DNA of 64,000 bases from JACMLD01 sp044227095 (lineage in GTDB: Bacteria > Bacteroidota > Bacteroidia > Chitinophagales > Chitinophagaceae), in assembly GCA_044227095.1 (NCBI GenBank), contig JBGAFV010000002.1, positions 248,001 to 312,000 on the forward strand, given 5' to 3'. The position numbers were made by a program, and so were the translations under genes. Numbering within the stretch: position 1 is the first letter of the stretch; every line of letters begins with the position of its first letter. Below the pieces are notes generated by a model. That model had not been told where the DNA came from. It was given only the letters and a program-made list of their open reading frames with translations, and ran no database searches. This document shows, piece after piece, positions 41,164-50,140 of this stretch.

Positions 41164-41541
41164 AGAAAAGTTACAAGCTTTGAAAAGCTACAAGCTGTTA
41201 GCTACTAGCTTCAAGCTTTGGTGGTTTTGAAGAAGCATCTGTGTATTGGTTTCTCGCAAAGACCGCAAAGGAGCAGCGCAAAAAAATAAAGAAAAGCTAT
41301 TAGCTGTTAGCTATTAGCTTCAAGCTTTTGTTGTTTTCGAAGAAACACTCTGTGTTATCGCCTTAATAGTTATTACCATGAAAGTTTGTCGAATTAAAGC
41401 CTGTGTCTTCACTACAATGTAAATAACCCCGTGCTTCTCTGTGTTTTCCGTGTCTCTGTGGTTAAAAATTCTCTCGAAGAGCTAGCATAGAAAAAGAGAT
41501 AATCTGCGAATCCGCGGCTATCTATATCAGACATCTTCAAA
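41164..41541. repeat. Intergenic repeat cluster (AGCT-rich and CACAGAGA types)
   Basis: This 378-bp gap has no gene. AGCT-rich words (AAGCTACAAGCTGTTAGCTA near 41180, AAGCTATTAGCTGTTAGC near 41295) fill the first half. GAAACACTCTGTGTTATCG (41341 onward) and, at 41427-41470, an inverted copy of the CCACAGAGACACGGAAAAC element also occur. All three modules recur at 60.9-61.5 kb. Confidence 0.8.
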
Positions 41542-42459
41542 TCAGATATCAGACATACTGATTTTTTTTTCAGGGAAAAATTTCTTTTGTATAAGGGTAA
41601 ATAAAGTGATACCCGTTAAACCGCAGAGAATTCCTGCAAGTACATCCAGCACATAATGATGGTTTGTATACACAGCAGCAAACCATATTCCGCACATTAC
41701 AGTTCCATAAAAAATGGTCATCAGCCCTACTTTGTTTTTTACAGCGTAATAAAAAACAATAAGCGGGTAAGAAGAATGCAATGATGGCATGGCAGCAAAC
41801 ACATTGGATCCTTTTGTATAAAGCCCCTGGAAAATATTGGCATGCACCAATGCATCAAACTTGGCAAGGCCAGCCGTGCTGCCAGGTGTATTTGCGTTGA
41901 AAACAAATCCATACTTGCTCACATACCATGGCGCTGCAGCCGGGTAACTATAATAAACAACAAAACCTATAAGATTGGTGAGCAAAAATGTAAAAGCAAA
42001 ATAAAAAAATTGCCTGTGCTTCTTTTTAAAATAAAGATAAAATCCAAACAATAGTGGTACCGGTATCCAGCAAAGATAGAACAGGCCAGAAATAAAATCC
42101 AGTGCTGTATGCTGGTGAAGCTGCCAGTATTCGTTGGGTGTTATAATTTTTCCGTCTGCCGTTGTAATGCCGAAAATACTTTTCTCTGCGTTGTAAATAC
42201 TTTCTATGTGCACTGCATGGTACTTGTAATTAGGAAACGCCTTCATGTAATCAAAGATGATCCAGTAAACAGCGAATATGGAAAAGGCATTAAAAAAACG
42301 CCGCGTTGGCATTGACGCAAAAAACAAAACATTACACAGTACAACAAGAAACAATTGTTCGGGCCGGTAACCAATCAGTAAATAAGAAAGGAGCATGTAC
42401 GCCGCAGAAACAGCGGATGCGATAAGTATTAATCTTACAGTAAATAGTTTGGGTGGCAT
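41542..42459 (-). CDS. PAP2-family enzyme, Aur1-like inositol-phosphoceramide synthase candidate
   Basis: The 305-residue protein has about six hydrophobic helices. The two catalytic blocks are MPSLHSSYP (about 224-232) and TNHHYVLDVLAG (about 265-276), the PSLH and H-x3-D-x2-AG arrangement shared by PAP2 phosphatases and fungal Aur1-type IPC synthases. It is the tenth and last gene of the sphingolipid operon, 9 bp after the hydroxylase gene. In that setting it most likely moves phosphoinositol from phosphatidylinositol to ceramide at the membrane. A simple lipid phosphatase cannot be excluded. Confidence 0.78.
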   Translation of the reverse strand: MPPKLFTVRLILIASAVSAAYMLLSYLLIGYRPEQLFLVVLCNVLFFASMPTRRFFNAFSIFAVYWIIFDYMKAFPNYKYHAVHIESIYNAEKSIFGITTADGKIITPNEYWQLHQHTALDFISGLFYLCWIPVPLLFGFYLYFKKKHRQFFYFAFTFLLTNLIGFVVYYSYPAAAPWYVSKYGFVFNANTPGSTAGLAKFDALVHANIFQGLYTKGSNVFAAMPSLHSSYPLIVFYYAVKNKVGLMTIFYGTVMCGIWFAAVYTNHHYVLDVLAGILCGLTGITLFTLIQKKFFPEKKISMSDI

Positions 42460-42468
42460 TAAAACGGA

Positions 42469-43098
42469 CTATTGTTTTTTCTCTTTGTTGAAACCTGACT
42501 GAAACAAAATATCCCAGAGTGATGAACTTACACCGTAACCTTTTGAAGAATCAGCATAGTGATGCAGCATGTGGTGTTTTTTTATATTTTTCAAAATGCC
42601 GTTTTTAAAATTTGCATGATGAATGGCATAATGCACCATATCATAAAACAGGTAACCAATTAAAAATCCTGCAAAAAAAGCATTCGACATTCTTGCCGGC
42701 AACAACCACATAAACAGCAGATAAAAAAGTAAGGCAAGCGGAATACTTACTGAAGGTGGCATTACCAGGCGCTTTGCATCACTGGGATAGTCGTGGTGCA
42801 CACCATGAAAAATAAAATGCAGCCTTAATCCCCATTTTGATTTTGGTACAAAATGAAAAATGAAACGGTGCAGTAAATATTCAGTAATCGTCCAGATAAA
42901 AATACCGGTAAACAGGTAAATAAAGAACCAGCCAATGGTATTGTTTGCCACTGCAAAAGAGCGGTAAGTAAAGAACCCAATTACAGGTACGTATATAAAC
43001 AACGGCACTGAATAATGTACTTTGGAAAGGCTTTCCATAAACCCATTCTTAAACATCCTTGTAGATGCACTATCGTTCGAGATATAATTTTTAGGCAT
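42469..43098 (-). CDS. Fatty acid / ceramide hydroxylase (sterol desaturase family)
   Basis: The 209-residue membrane protein has the histidine boxes of di-iron hydroxylases in the fatty-acid 2-hydroxylase (Scs7) arrangement: HRFIFH, HGVHHDYP, HYAIHH and HHMLHHY. About four hydrophobic segments surround them. It lies between the CDP-alcohol phosphotransferase fusion and the PAP2 gene, both within 10 bp. Hydroxylation of the ceramide acyl chain or base is the likely job, using oxygen and an electron donor. An unrelated desaturase target is possible. Confidence 0.87.
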   Translation of the reverse strand: MPKNYISNDSASTRMFKNGFMESLSKVHYSVPLFIYVPVIGFFTYRSFAVANNTIGWFFIYLFTGIFIWTITEYLLHRFIFHFVPKSKWGLRLHFIFHGVHHDYPSDAKRLVMPPSVSIPLALLFYLLFMWLLPARMSNAFFAGFLIGYLFYDMVHYAIHHANFKNGILKNIKKHHMLHHYADSSKGYGVSSSLWDILFQSGFNKEKKQ

Positions 43099-43103
43099 AC
43101 CAG

Positions 43104-44393
43104 TTATATTTTAAGACGATCAGTAATTTCTTTGCCGTTTGCAGGATCTGTACCTTTTATTTCAACATATTCTACTTTGGGCGACCAGAAAGAACCTCCG
43201 TTTATTTTTATAAAGATCCGGTTTAATACCACCGTTTTTGAATTTACAGTAGTGTATACACGGTATTTATTATCAGCAGCCGATTTAACCAGGTAAAGCG
43301 GGTATTTTTTGTACGATACAAAATGCAGCACATACCCGTCGTTATTAGCAAGTGCTGTTGTTTTTACACCGTATGCAAAAGTACGTTGTATATAAGAAAG
43401 TTCCTGACGCTGGCCGTGATCTGAATATCTTATCCAGTAAACATGCACTGGCTCATCTTTATTCAGTACCCCGTTCACTATATTCAAATCATACACAATT
43501 GTATTTTTATTAGAGGTACGCTGCAAATAAAACAATTGATTAGAGTTTCCGGGCGGTACCGGAAATGTGTCCATAATATTTTTATCCTCTGTGCCCGTTG
43601 ACCGCTGGGCGTTTGTTGTAGACACTCCGCCAAAAACAAGGGCCAAAACGATAAATGTGCTAAGTGCAGCCGGGTTTTTTCTTTCCCTTTCATTTTTGTC
43701 TTTCTGATCAAGCGCTTTTTTTGCATCACGCAAACGCCTGATGGCAGTAATATTGGTTAAAACAGCCATAATGCTTAGCGGTATAGTAAAGATGGACATG
43801 GTCTCAAAAATATGAAAAGGGAAAATTGAAACATACAGTTTAAAATCGCCGCCAATAAAATGAGAGGCAATGCCGCAGCTCATTGCAGTAAGTCCAACCA
43901 TTACAACCCTTTCTGGCCTTTGCATAAGTCCTCCTTTCAATGGCACGCCCAATCCTTCAGCCCTTGCCCTTGTATAACTAACCATCATAGAACCTATCAG
44001 CGCAATGAATGCAAATAAAGAACTTAAAAAATAGTGATGAGATACAAGGTAATAACAGATGCCTAGAAACATTACCATTTCGCTGTAACGATCAAGCACG
44101 GAATCATACATGGCACCAAAAGAGGAAGCCATATTGCCCAATCTTGCTACCTGCCCGTCAAGCATATCAAATAAACCGGCAAATAAAATCAGTGCCCCGG
44201 CCCATCCTACATAAGAAAGATCGCCGCGGTTGGTTTTTTCTGCGCCAACAATAAAAATGATTGCAACACCAATATTGAGAATCAACCCGATTGTAGTGAC
44301 ACCATTGGGCGTTAACCCCATTTTAATGAGAACCCTTACAAAAGGATTAATCACCTTGTAAATTATTTGTTGAAGTGTGTCACGAAAACTCAT
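43104..44393 (-). CDS. CDP-alcohol phosphatidyltransferase fused to DUF4833
   Basis: The start is taken at ATG 44393 (429 residues); the ATG at 44456 is inside the upstream gene. Residues about 1-230 are a CDP-alcohol phosphotransferase with DGQVAR-x8-G-x3-D-x3-D fully conserved (DGQVARLGNMASSFGAMYDS) and several membrane helices. A hydrophobic segment (VLALVFGGVSTTNAQ, about 250-265) leads into a beta-rich C-terminal domain (about 270-429) resembling DUF4833, with VHVYWIRYSDHGQRQELSYI. In this operon it probably attaches inositol phosphate to CDP-diacylglycerol. The DUF4833 part is probably on the periplasmic side. Confidence 0.85.
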   Translation of the reverse strand: MSFRDTLQQIIYKVINPFVRVLIKMGLTPNGVTTIGLILNIGVAIIFIVGAEKTNRGDLSYVGWAGALILFAGLFDMLDGQVARLGNMASSFGAMYDSVLDRYSEMVMFLGICYYLVSHHYFLSSLFAFIALIGSMMVSYTRARAEGLGVPLKGGLMQRPERVVMVGLTAMSCGIASHFIGGDFKLYVSIFPFHIFETMSIFTIPLSIMAVLTNITAIRRLRDAKKALDQKDKNERERKNPAALSTFIVLALVFGGVSTTNAQRSTGTEDKNIMDTFPVPPGNSNQLFYLQRTSNKNTIVYDLNIVNGVLNKDEPVHVYWIRYSDHGQRQELSYIQRTFAYGVKTTALANNDGYVLHFVSYKKYPLYLVKSAADNKYRVYTTVNSKTVVLNRIFIKINGGSFWSPKVEYVEIKGTDPANGKEITDRLKI

Positions 44394-44403
44394 AGCAGCT
44401 CTA

Positions 44404-46968
44404 TTAAAAGTCAAATTTAATCCTTCCGCGGATACCCCACTGCGGCACATTGGCATGATCTAAATAACTTATTCTTTTTACAAGATCTACCCTTAACAGC
44501 TTAAATATATTGGCAACACCCGCACTTACTTCTATATATGGCTGGCCTGTAAGGCTAAAGGTAGATGTTACCCCGTCTGTTACAGGAAATTTCATCTGGT
44601 CGGGGGTTTTATCGGGATTATTTTCATCCCGTAAGCGGCCCATCAAAATTTTGCCCGTTATTACTTCACGCCATTTTAATTTTTTGAGCAAAGGAATCTT
44701 ATTGAAAATAAAACCATTGAAATAGTGATCTACATGCAATGATGCATACCGGTCGCTTACAAACTCAAGAAAGTTCATCATGTTATATGAGTTAAGCTGA
44801 TAGGTATACGCCTGGTTGGCACGGTGTATATCCAGTAATGGAAAAGGCACTTTACCAAACAAGTAACCACCTTCCAGCGAAACATCGCTATAACCAAACT
44901 GAGAGAGGTAAACCCGTTTGGAAATATTAAGGTTGAGATTATGATAATTGTATTCGCCACCAAACAACCCTTTTATACCGGCAATGTAACGAAGCCTGAA
45001 AATGGGATACTTGTTTACGATAGGTATGCGGTATAGTTTTCCCTGGTAAAACTGTTCGTGTGGTGCATAACGCAATTCCACAGCTGCTTCACCGGTAGTA
45101 ATATAAGGCAGGTTTTCTACCGTGGGAGATGTTTTAGCAAAAACAAATTCTTCGCCAGCAGGCGCCTGTCTCCAGTATTTTACACCAAGTGTATAAGAGA
45201 AATGATTGTTTAGTTCACGCACATAATCAAACCTGAAGATATCGTTGTACAGCCATTTGTTATTATCGCCGCGTTTAAAAGATAACAGGAAATTATCTTC
45301 CTGAACAAACTGTAGTTCCTGGCCGGGTATTTTTGTATCTCTTTGAAAAGATGCACGCACATAATGTAACGGAAATGCGTAAATGCTTTTATTGTTGATG
45401 GAATAAGTAGCACTCAAAAAATATTTCCACTTCTCATCTTTAAAACCATAAGCGGTATAAGCTTCAGTATAAAAACGGTTGCTGAGTTTGGGTGTTGTCC
45501 TTCCTCCAAAACGCAACCTGAAACCTTCTACCGGGTTGAAACTATAAAATGTACTTACAGGGCCAATTTCTACAGGACCTGCAGCTTTATAACCCGCAAG
45601 TAAAAGTGTTGCTATATCAAGCGTTCTTTTAAAAGAAGGCATTTTTCTAAGGCTGTCTATGTTTGAATATACTTTAGATTCAGATCGGCTTAATGAATCG
45701 TGCCTGTTTTTATCCCAATATTCTATATTCTTATCTAATGCATCTTTTGCCAATTCTTCTCTGGGGCCGGCAAAAATAGAATCGGGTATAGCTATATCAG
45801 TTTCAAAATCTTTGTAAGAAACACTCCGCTCTCCTACCATGCCGCCGCCTGTTTTTGATAATCCAAAATCGGCAATGATATCACTTTTAGAAACATGGTA
45901 ACGGCCATTGGAACCCTTTTCAAAATCCTGGTTAATTTTTAATTCACGCACAAAATTGATATTGGCGTATTTACTTACCAGTATGTTTAATTTCTGTATG
46001 GCATATTTACCATCAAGCGTTATATAAAGTGTACCTCTTAATAAAAGATCATTAGGGTTGCGTGGAGAAAAATAAAGCCTGATTAATTTCTCTCCATTTA
46101 CTTCCAGCGTATCTTTTATAAAATACATGTAGAATGTAGGGCCAACATCTGCCAGCGGACTTAAAAATTGATTGGTAAGCAAAGAGAGATTGTTATTGTA
46201 GATGTCTACATCTTCGTACAACCTGTTAAGATAAGTGCTAACGCCGCGGCTGTCTATAAATTCACCAAAGTCTACTTTTTTCTGTGCAACAATAACTGTT
46301 TTATTTCTTTCCGGTTTCTTCTGGTAATAATTTTTTGAAATGGTTTCTTCAAGATAAACCGGTGAAATAGATTTGCCTTCTATTTTAGAAGTATCTCCAT
46401 TTTCGAATACAAAACCAAACTTCCTGGTAAAGCGGCTTTTCTTTAATTTTTCTGTAAGGCCGCTAAGCGATACCTGCAGTTTTTCATATTTTTCATAGGA
46501 TGCAGAGTTGTACCCTTCCAGCCTGTTTTCGGCTTTATGATCTATTACTTTTCTAATCAGCTCTACTGAAGGATTGTCTTTATTCCTGTATTTGGCTTTA
46601 TTTTTTTTGGTAACAACTACATTAGCAAGTTCATTATACAATGGATGAAGCATAACGCTTATTTCCAGTGTGCCTGTATCTTGTTTAATAGGGATGCGCA
46701 GTTTTTTATATCCCACAATAGAAAACTCAACATACACTACAGGTGATTCTGTTTCTGCCTGTAAAAAATACATGCCCGAAGAATCTGTACGAACGCCTTT
46801 TGCATTTTTAAAATACACACTCACATTAGAGACAGGAATACCTGTTGCGGAATCTTTTACAATACCGGTTACGATAAGCCCCTGCTGTGCATGTGCGATA
46901 TTAAAAAATACCAGCACAACAATCAATAATATCCAGCCTCTTCTTCTATTCCCTTTTTTCCGTGCCAT
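44404..46968 (-). CDS. DUF5686 and carboxypeptidase-regulatory-like domain outer-membrane protein
   Basis: ATG 46968 gives 854 residues with a clean signal peptide (RRRGWILLIVVLVFFNIAHA); an upstream ATG at 47007 is less likely. Residues about 27-110 are a CarboxypepD_reg-like domain (TGIVKDSATGIPVSNVSVYF). The rest matches DUF5686, a beta-barrel-like family with a BamA/TamA-type C-terminus ending in RIKFDF, consistent with outer-membrane insertion. It is the seventh gene of the sphingolipid operon. In that place it could help carry or display the lipid in the outer membrane, which is speculative. Confidence 0.85.
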   Translation of the reverse strand: MARKKGNRRRGWILLIVVLVFFNIAHAQQGLIVTGIVKDSATGIPVSNVSVYFKNAKGVRTDSSGMYFLQAETESPVVYVEFSIVGYKKLRIPIKQDTGTLEISVMLHPLYNELANVVVTKKNKAKYRNKDNPSVELIRKVIDHKAENRLEGYNSASYEKYEKLQVSLSGLTEKLKKSRFTRKFGFVFENGDTSKIEGKSISPVYLEETISKNYYQKKPERNKTVIVAQKKVDFGEFIDSRGVSTYLNRLYEDVDIYNNNLSLLTNQFLSPLADVGPTFYMYFIKDTLEVNGEKLIRLYFSPRNPNDLLLRGTLYITLDGKYAIQKLNILVSKYANINFVRELKINQDFEKGSNGRYHVSKSDIIADFGLSKTGGGMVGERSVSYKDFETDIAIPDSIFAGPREELAKDALDKNIEYWDKNRHDSLSRSESKVYSNIDSLRKMPSFKRTLDIATLLLAGYKAAGPVEIGPVSTFYSFNPVEGFRLRFGGRTTPKLSNRFYTEAYTAYGFKDEKWKYFLSATYSINNKSIYAFPLHYVRASFQRDTKIPGQELQFVQEDNFLLSFKRGDNNKWLYNDIFRFDYVRELNNHFSYTLGVKYWRQAPAGEEFVFAKTSPTVENLPYITTGEAAVELRYAPHEQFYQGKLYRIPIVNKYPIFRLRYIAGIKGLFGGEYNYHNLNLNISKRVYLSQFGYSDVSLEGGYLFGKVPFPLLDIHRANQAYTYQLNSYNMMNFLEFVSDRYASLHVDHYFNGFIFNKIPLLKKLKWREVITGKILMGRLRDENNPDKTPDQMKFPVTDGVTSTFSLTGQPYIEVSAGVANIFKLLRVDLVKRISYLDHANVPQWGIRGRIKFDF

Positions 46969-46975
46969 CCAGTTT

Positions 46976-47359
46976 CTATTTAAAAACAAACCGCTTTTGC
47001 AAAACATAATTATAACTAACGCCTACCAATACACTAACTAAAATCCTTGCTACAAGAAAATTAATAGATGGGAAATAAGTCGTAACAAAATAAACACCCC
47101 GCGAATTCAGCAAAATACTTCCTGCCCATACAAGAATATATCTGCCCGCCTGCACATGTGCCCCTTTCTGCCCTTCGCTAAAAACCCATTTTCTTACAAT
47201 TATAAAATTGACAAGCCCGCCGCAAAATGCTCCTACCGCTGTAGCTAGTGAAAGTTGCTCCGGTGTATTTCCAATTAAATGCGCCATTATGGTAAACACC
47301 AAAAAATCAATGGCAGAACCCGTAATGGCTGCAGCCTGAGCTTTTAAAAATGTAACCAT
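46976..47359 (-). CDS. GtrA-family membrane protein
   Basis: The start is taken at ATG 47359, 1 bp after the PgpA stop, giving 127 residues. About four hydrophobic helices are present (AITGSAIDFLVFTIMAHLIG, then ATAVGAFCGGLVNFIIVRKW and others) with the family's terminal VGVSYNYVLQKRFVF. GtrA proteins help move polyprenyl-linked sugars or related lipids across the inner membrane. It is the sixth gene of the operon. Its substrate here may be a lipid intermediate. Confidence 0.88.
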   Translation of the reverse strand: MVTFLKAQAAAITGSAIDFLVFTIMAHLIGNTPEQLSLATAVGAFCGGLVNFIIVRKWVFSEGQKGAHVQAGRYILVWAGSILLNSRGVYFVTTYFPSINFLVARILVSVLVGVSYNYVLQKRFVFK

Positions 47360-47360
47360 A

Positions 47361-47807
47361 CTAAAAAACTTTTGTAAGCATAACCAATTGCAATAGCAGG
47401 TTAGCGCATATGCCAGCTGCTGCATCATCTGCCATTACCCCCCAGCCGCCGGGTATTTTTTCAGCAGAGGAAATAAAAAATGGTTTTACAATATCAAAAA
47501 ACCTGAACGCTGCCAAACCTATAATTGCATATTGCCATTGGTGCGGAACAAACAATAACGTACAACACATACCGGCCGCTTCATCAATTACAATTCTACT
47601 GCTGTCTTTGCCCCATACTGCCTCAAGCCGGTTTGATACAAACACGCCTGCAGCCATCAATACAAAAAAAAGAACTACCTGTGCCGGAGTGCTAAGAGGA
47701 GGACGAATGAACCACCACAATATTGTATAGAATACTGCAGCAATTGTTCCGCCACCTTTTATTTTTCCAATACCGCCACAGGTAGCAATCATTTTATATA
47801 AAATCAT
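47361..47807 (-). CDS. PgpA-like phosphatase, candidate phosphatidylinositol-phosphate phosphatase
   Basis: The 148-residue membrane protein has the PgpA motifs: GGIGKIKGGGTIAA, SSRIVIDEAAGM and FRFFDIVKPFFI, ending with GGWGVMADDAAAG. PgpA normally dephosphorylates phosphatidylglycerophosphate. Here it overlaps the inositol-3-phosphate synthase gene by 4 bp and precedes a CDP-alcohol phosphotransferase in the same operon. Dephosphorylation of phosphatidylinositol phosphate is therefore the better fit, as proposed for inositol-lipid loci of gut Bacteroides. Substrate is inferred from context. Confidence 0.87.
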   Translation of the reverse strand: MILYKMIATCGGIGKIKGGGTIAAVFYTILWWFIRPPLSTPAQVVLFFVLMAAGVFVSNRLEAVWGKDSSRIVIDEAAGMCCTLLFVPHQWQYAIIGLAAFRFFDIVKPFFISSAEKIPGGWGVMADDAAAGICANLLLQLVMLTKVF

Positions 47808-49132
47808 ACCGACGCCAGTTCTTCCTCGTAGTAATCAAGCCCAAGGTGTGTAATCAAATCTTCACCCATCAGGTAACGCAAAGTATTTTCCAGTTTTATC
47901 AGTTGCTTGAATATATCATGCTCTGTACGCAACTGTGGCAATGTTTGCGGCGATTTGAAATAAAAGCCAAGCCATTCCTGTATGCCCACAAGTCCTGCAC
48001 GTTTTGCAAAGTCTGCAAACAAAGCAAGGTCAAGAACCACAGGTGCTGCAAGTATAGAATCGCGGCAAAGGAAATTGATCTTAATCTGCATTTTGTAACC
48101 CAGCCATCCAAAAATGTCAATATTGTCCCAGCTTTCTTTATTATCACCATGAGGGGGATAATAATTGATCCGTATTTTATGGTATACGTCGCCGTAAAGC
48201 TCAGGGTTGTCATCTGGACGAAGGATATCTTCCAGCACACCAAGTTTTGAAACTTCTTTTGTTTTAAAATTATCCGGCTGATCCAACACATAGCCATCCC
48301 TGTTGCCCAAAATATTTGTAGAAAACCATCCATTAATGCCCAATGCCCTTGATTGAAGGCCTGGTGCAAGAATGGTTTTCATTAAAGTTTGTCCTGTTTT
48401 AAAATCTTTACCGCCAATAGGTGTACTTGTAATTTTTGAAAGCTCTATCAGCGCAGGAATATCGCAGGTTAAATTGGGTGCACCATTCATAAAAGGTATG
48501 CCCAGTTTAATAGCAGCATAAGCATAGATCATACTAGGTGCAATAGCAGCGTCGTTATTTTTTAATCCTGCTTCAAATGCAGCCAATGATTGGTGTACAT
48601 CTTGTGTTTCAATATATTTTTCAGTAGAACCACACCATACTATTACCAGCCTGTCAAGATCATGCAGGTCTTTAAAATTCAGCATATCCTGCATCAGCGC
48701 TTCTGCCAGTGCATATTTTGTGTCGCCCTGTTTTACATGCGTACCATCAAGGTTCTTAATATAGCTTTTATCAAATACAGCTTTCATTGGTTTGATGTCT
48801 TCCAGCTCGGGGCGTACTGCATGCAATAACATTGGCTCCAGTACTTTTGCTTTACTTGCTGCTTCAAACACATTGTCTTCGTATACATCCCATCCACCAA
48901 AAACGATATCATTCAGATCTGCCAGTGGAACAAATTCTTTTATTTTAGGGAAACGGTGCTCTGTTCTTTTACCCAAACGAATGCTACCCATTTGCGTTAA
49001 AGAACCAACAGGTTTTGCCAGTCCTTTTTTTACTGCTTCTACTCCAGCAATAAACGTTGTTGCTACCGCACCCAAACCTGGTATAAGTATACCCAGTTTT
49101 CCTTTTGCAGGTTTAATGTTGTTATTTGCCAT
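47804..49132 (-). CDS. Inositol-3-phosphate synthase
   Basis: The 442-residue protein has the NAD-binding motif IPGLGAVATTFIAGVEAV (about 15-32) and the conserved VWCGSTE and NNDAAIAPSMIYAYAAIKLG segments, then PIGGKDFKTGQTLMK and LGINGWFSTNILGN of the synthase family. It converts glucose 6-phosphate to inositol 3-phosphate in the cytoplasm. It stands in the middle of the sphingolipid operon, 21 bp after the reductase gene and overlapping the PgpA-like gene. It supplies the inositol headgroup. Confidence 0.95.
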   Translation of the reverse strand: MANNNIKPAKGKLGILIPGLGAVATTFIAGVEAVKKGLAKPVGSLTQMGSIRLGKRTEHRFPKIKEFVPLADLNDIVFGGWDVYEDNVFEAASKAKVLEPMLLHAVRPELEDIKPMKAVFDKSYIKNLDGTHVKQGDTKYALAEALMQDMLNFKDLHDLDRLVIVWCGSTEKYIETQDVHQSLAAFEAGLKNNDAAIAPSMIYAYAAIKLGIPFMNGAPNLTCDIPALIELSKITSTPIGGKDFKTGQTLMKTILAPGLQSRALGINGWFSTNILGNRDGYVLDQPDNFKTKEVSKLGVLEDILRPDDNPELYGDVYHKIRINYYPPHGDNKESWDNIDIFGWLGYKMQIKINFLCRDSILAAPVVLDLALFADFAKRAGLVGIQEWLGFYFKSPQTLPQLRTEHDIFKQLIKLENTLRYLMGEDLITHLGLDYYEEELASV

Positions 49133-49153
49133 AGCTATTTTTTTGTTTGATAA

Positions 49154-50140
49154 TTAAATCCATTTATTTTCTTTATACCATGCTATTGTTTCTGCCATTC
49201 CGCTTTTTAGATCATATGCCGGGCTAAAGCCTTCGCTGTTTTTTATTTTTTCTATGCTGCACGACCAGTCTTTTGCTGTAAGCTCTTTTACTTTGTCTTC
49301 ATTTAGCACTGGTGTTTTACTGCTCCTGCTGTATAACAAATCCATTCCTGCAGCTACTTTTTTTATAATGCCCAATGGTAAATGCAGGCGCAATGTTTTT
49401 TTACCGGTTTCATTTTTTGCTGCATCAGAAAATGCATATTGATCATATACTTTTCCGTCTGCGAGGTTGTAAAATTCACCATTAATTTTACTTTCAAGGC
49501 ATTTAACAGCTATTGCAGCCACATCTTTAACATAAACAAAACTTAACTTTTGTTCTCCTCTTCCTATATACACTTCAATACCTTTTTTTATTGACTGTAT
49601 AATGAGGAACAAGTCTTTTTCACGCGGGCCGTATACCGCTGTTGGCCGCAATACAATAAATGGCAAGCCTGGAATTTCTTTCAGGTATTTTTCTGCAAGC
49701 AGTTTACTTTTTCCATACCAGGTAAGGGGGTGGGGTATATCGTCTTCCTTTACTGGGTTTCCATCCTGCGATGGGCCAAGTGCGGCAAGGCTACTAATAA
49801 AAACAAATTTCTTAAACCCTGTATTTCCTTCAGCGGCAGCTATTGCCAGGTTGCGTGTAAGGGCAGCGTTTGAAAAATTATAATCCGATTCTGTTTTTGC
49901 CCTCGTTAGCGCAGCTGCATGAATGATATAATTGATACCGTTTTCTTCAATTATTTTTTTGACGTTGGCAGTATCTGCCATGTTCAGTTCTACTACGGTT
50001 ACCTTGTTTTTATCAAGGTGTTTTGTATTGCTCGATTTTCTTACCCCGGCATACACTTCAAAATTCTGTAAAAGAGCTGCTTCAATTAAATGGTATCCTA
50101 AAAACCCACTCGCCCCGGTAATGAGCAATTTCTTTTTCAT
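49154..50140 (-). CDS. NAD-dependent epimerase/dehydratase, ceramide reductase candidate
   Basis: The 328-residue extended SDR has TGASGFLG (8-15) for NAD(P), FISSLAALGPSQ with the catalytic serine, and WYGKSKLLAE with the YxxxK pair. An SDR in this place, after the serine palmitoyltransferase and GNAT genes, fits CerR, the enzyme that reduces the 3-keto group of bacterial ceramide. It overlaps the GNAT gene by 4 bp. A nucleotide-sugar epimerase role is the alternative, but the neighbours argue against it. Confidence 0.85.
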   Translation of the reverse strand: MKKKLLITGASGFLGYHLIEAALLQNFEVYAGVRKSSNTKHLDKNKVTVVELNMADTANVKKIIEENGINYIIHAAALTRAKTESDYNFSNAALTRNLAIAAAEGNTGFKKFVFISSLAALGPSQDGNPVKEDDIPHPLTWYGKSKLLAEKYLKEIPGLPFIVLRPTAVYGPREKDLFLIIQSIKKGIEVYIGRGEQKLSFVYVKDVAAIAVKCLESKINGEFYNLADGKVYDQYAFSDAAKNETGKKTLRLHLPLGIIKKVAAGMDLLYSRSSKTPVLNEDKVKELTAKDWSCSIEKIKNSEGFSPAYDLKSGMAETIAWYKENKWI

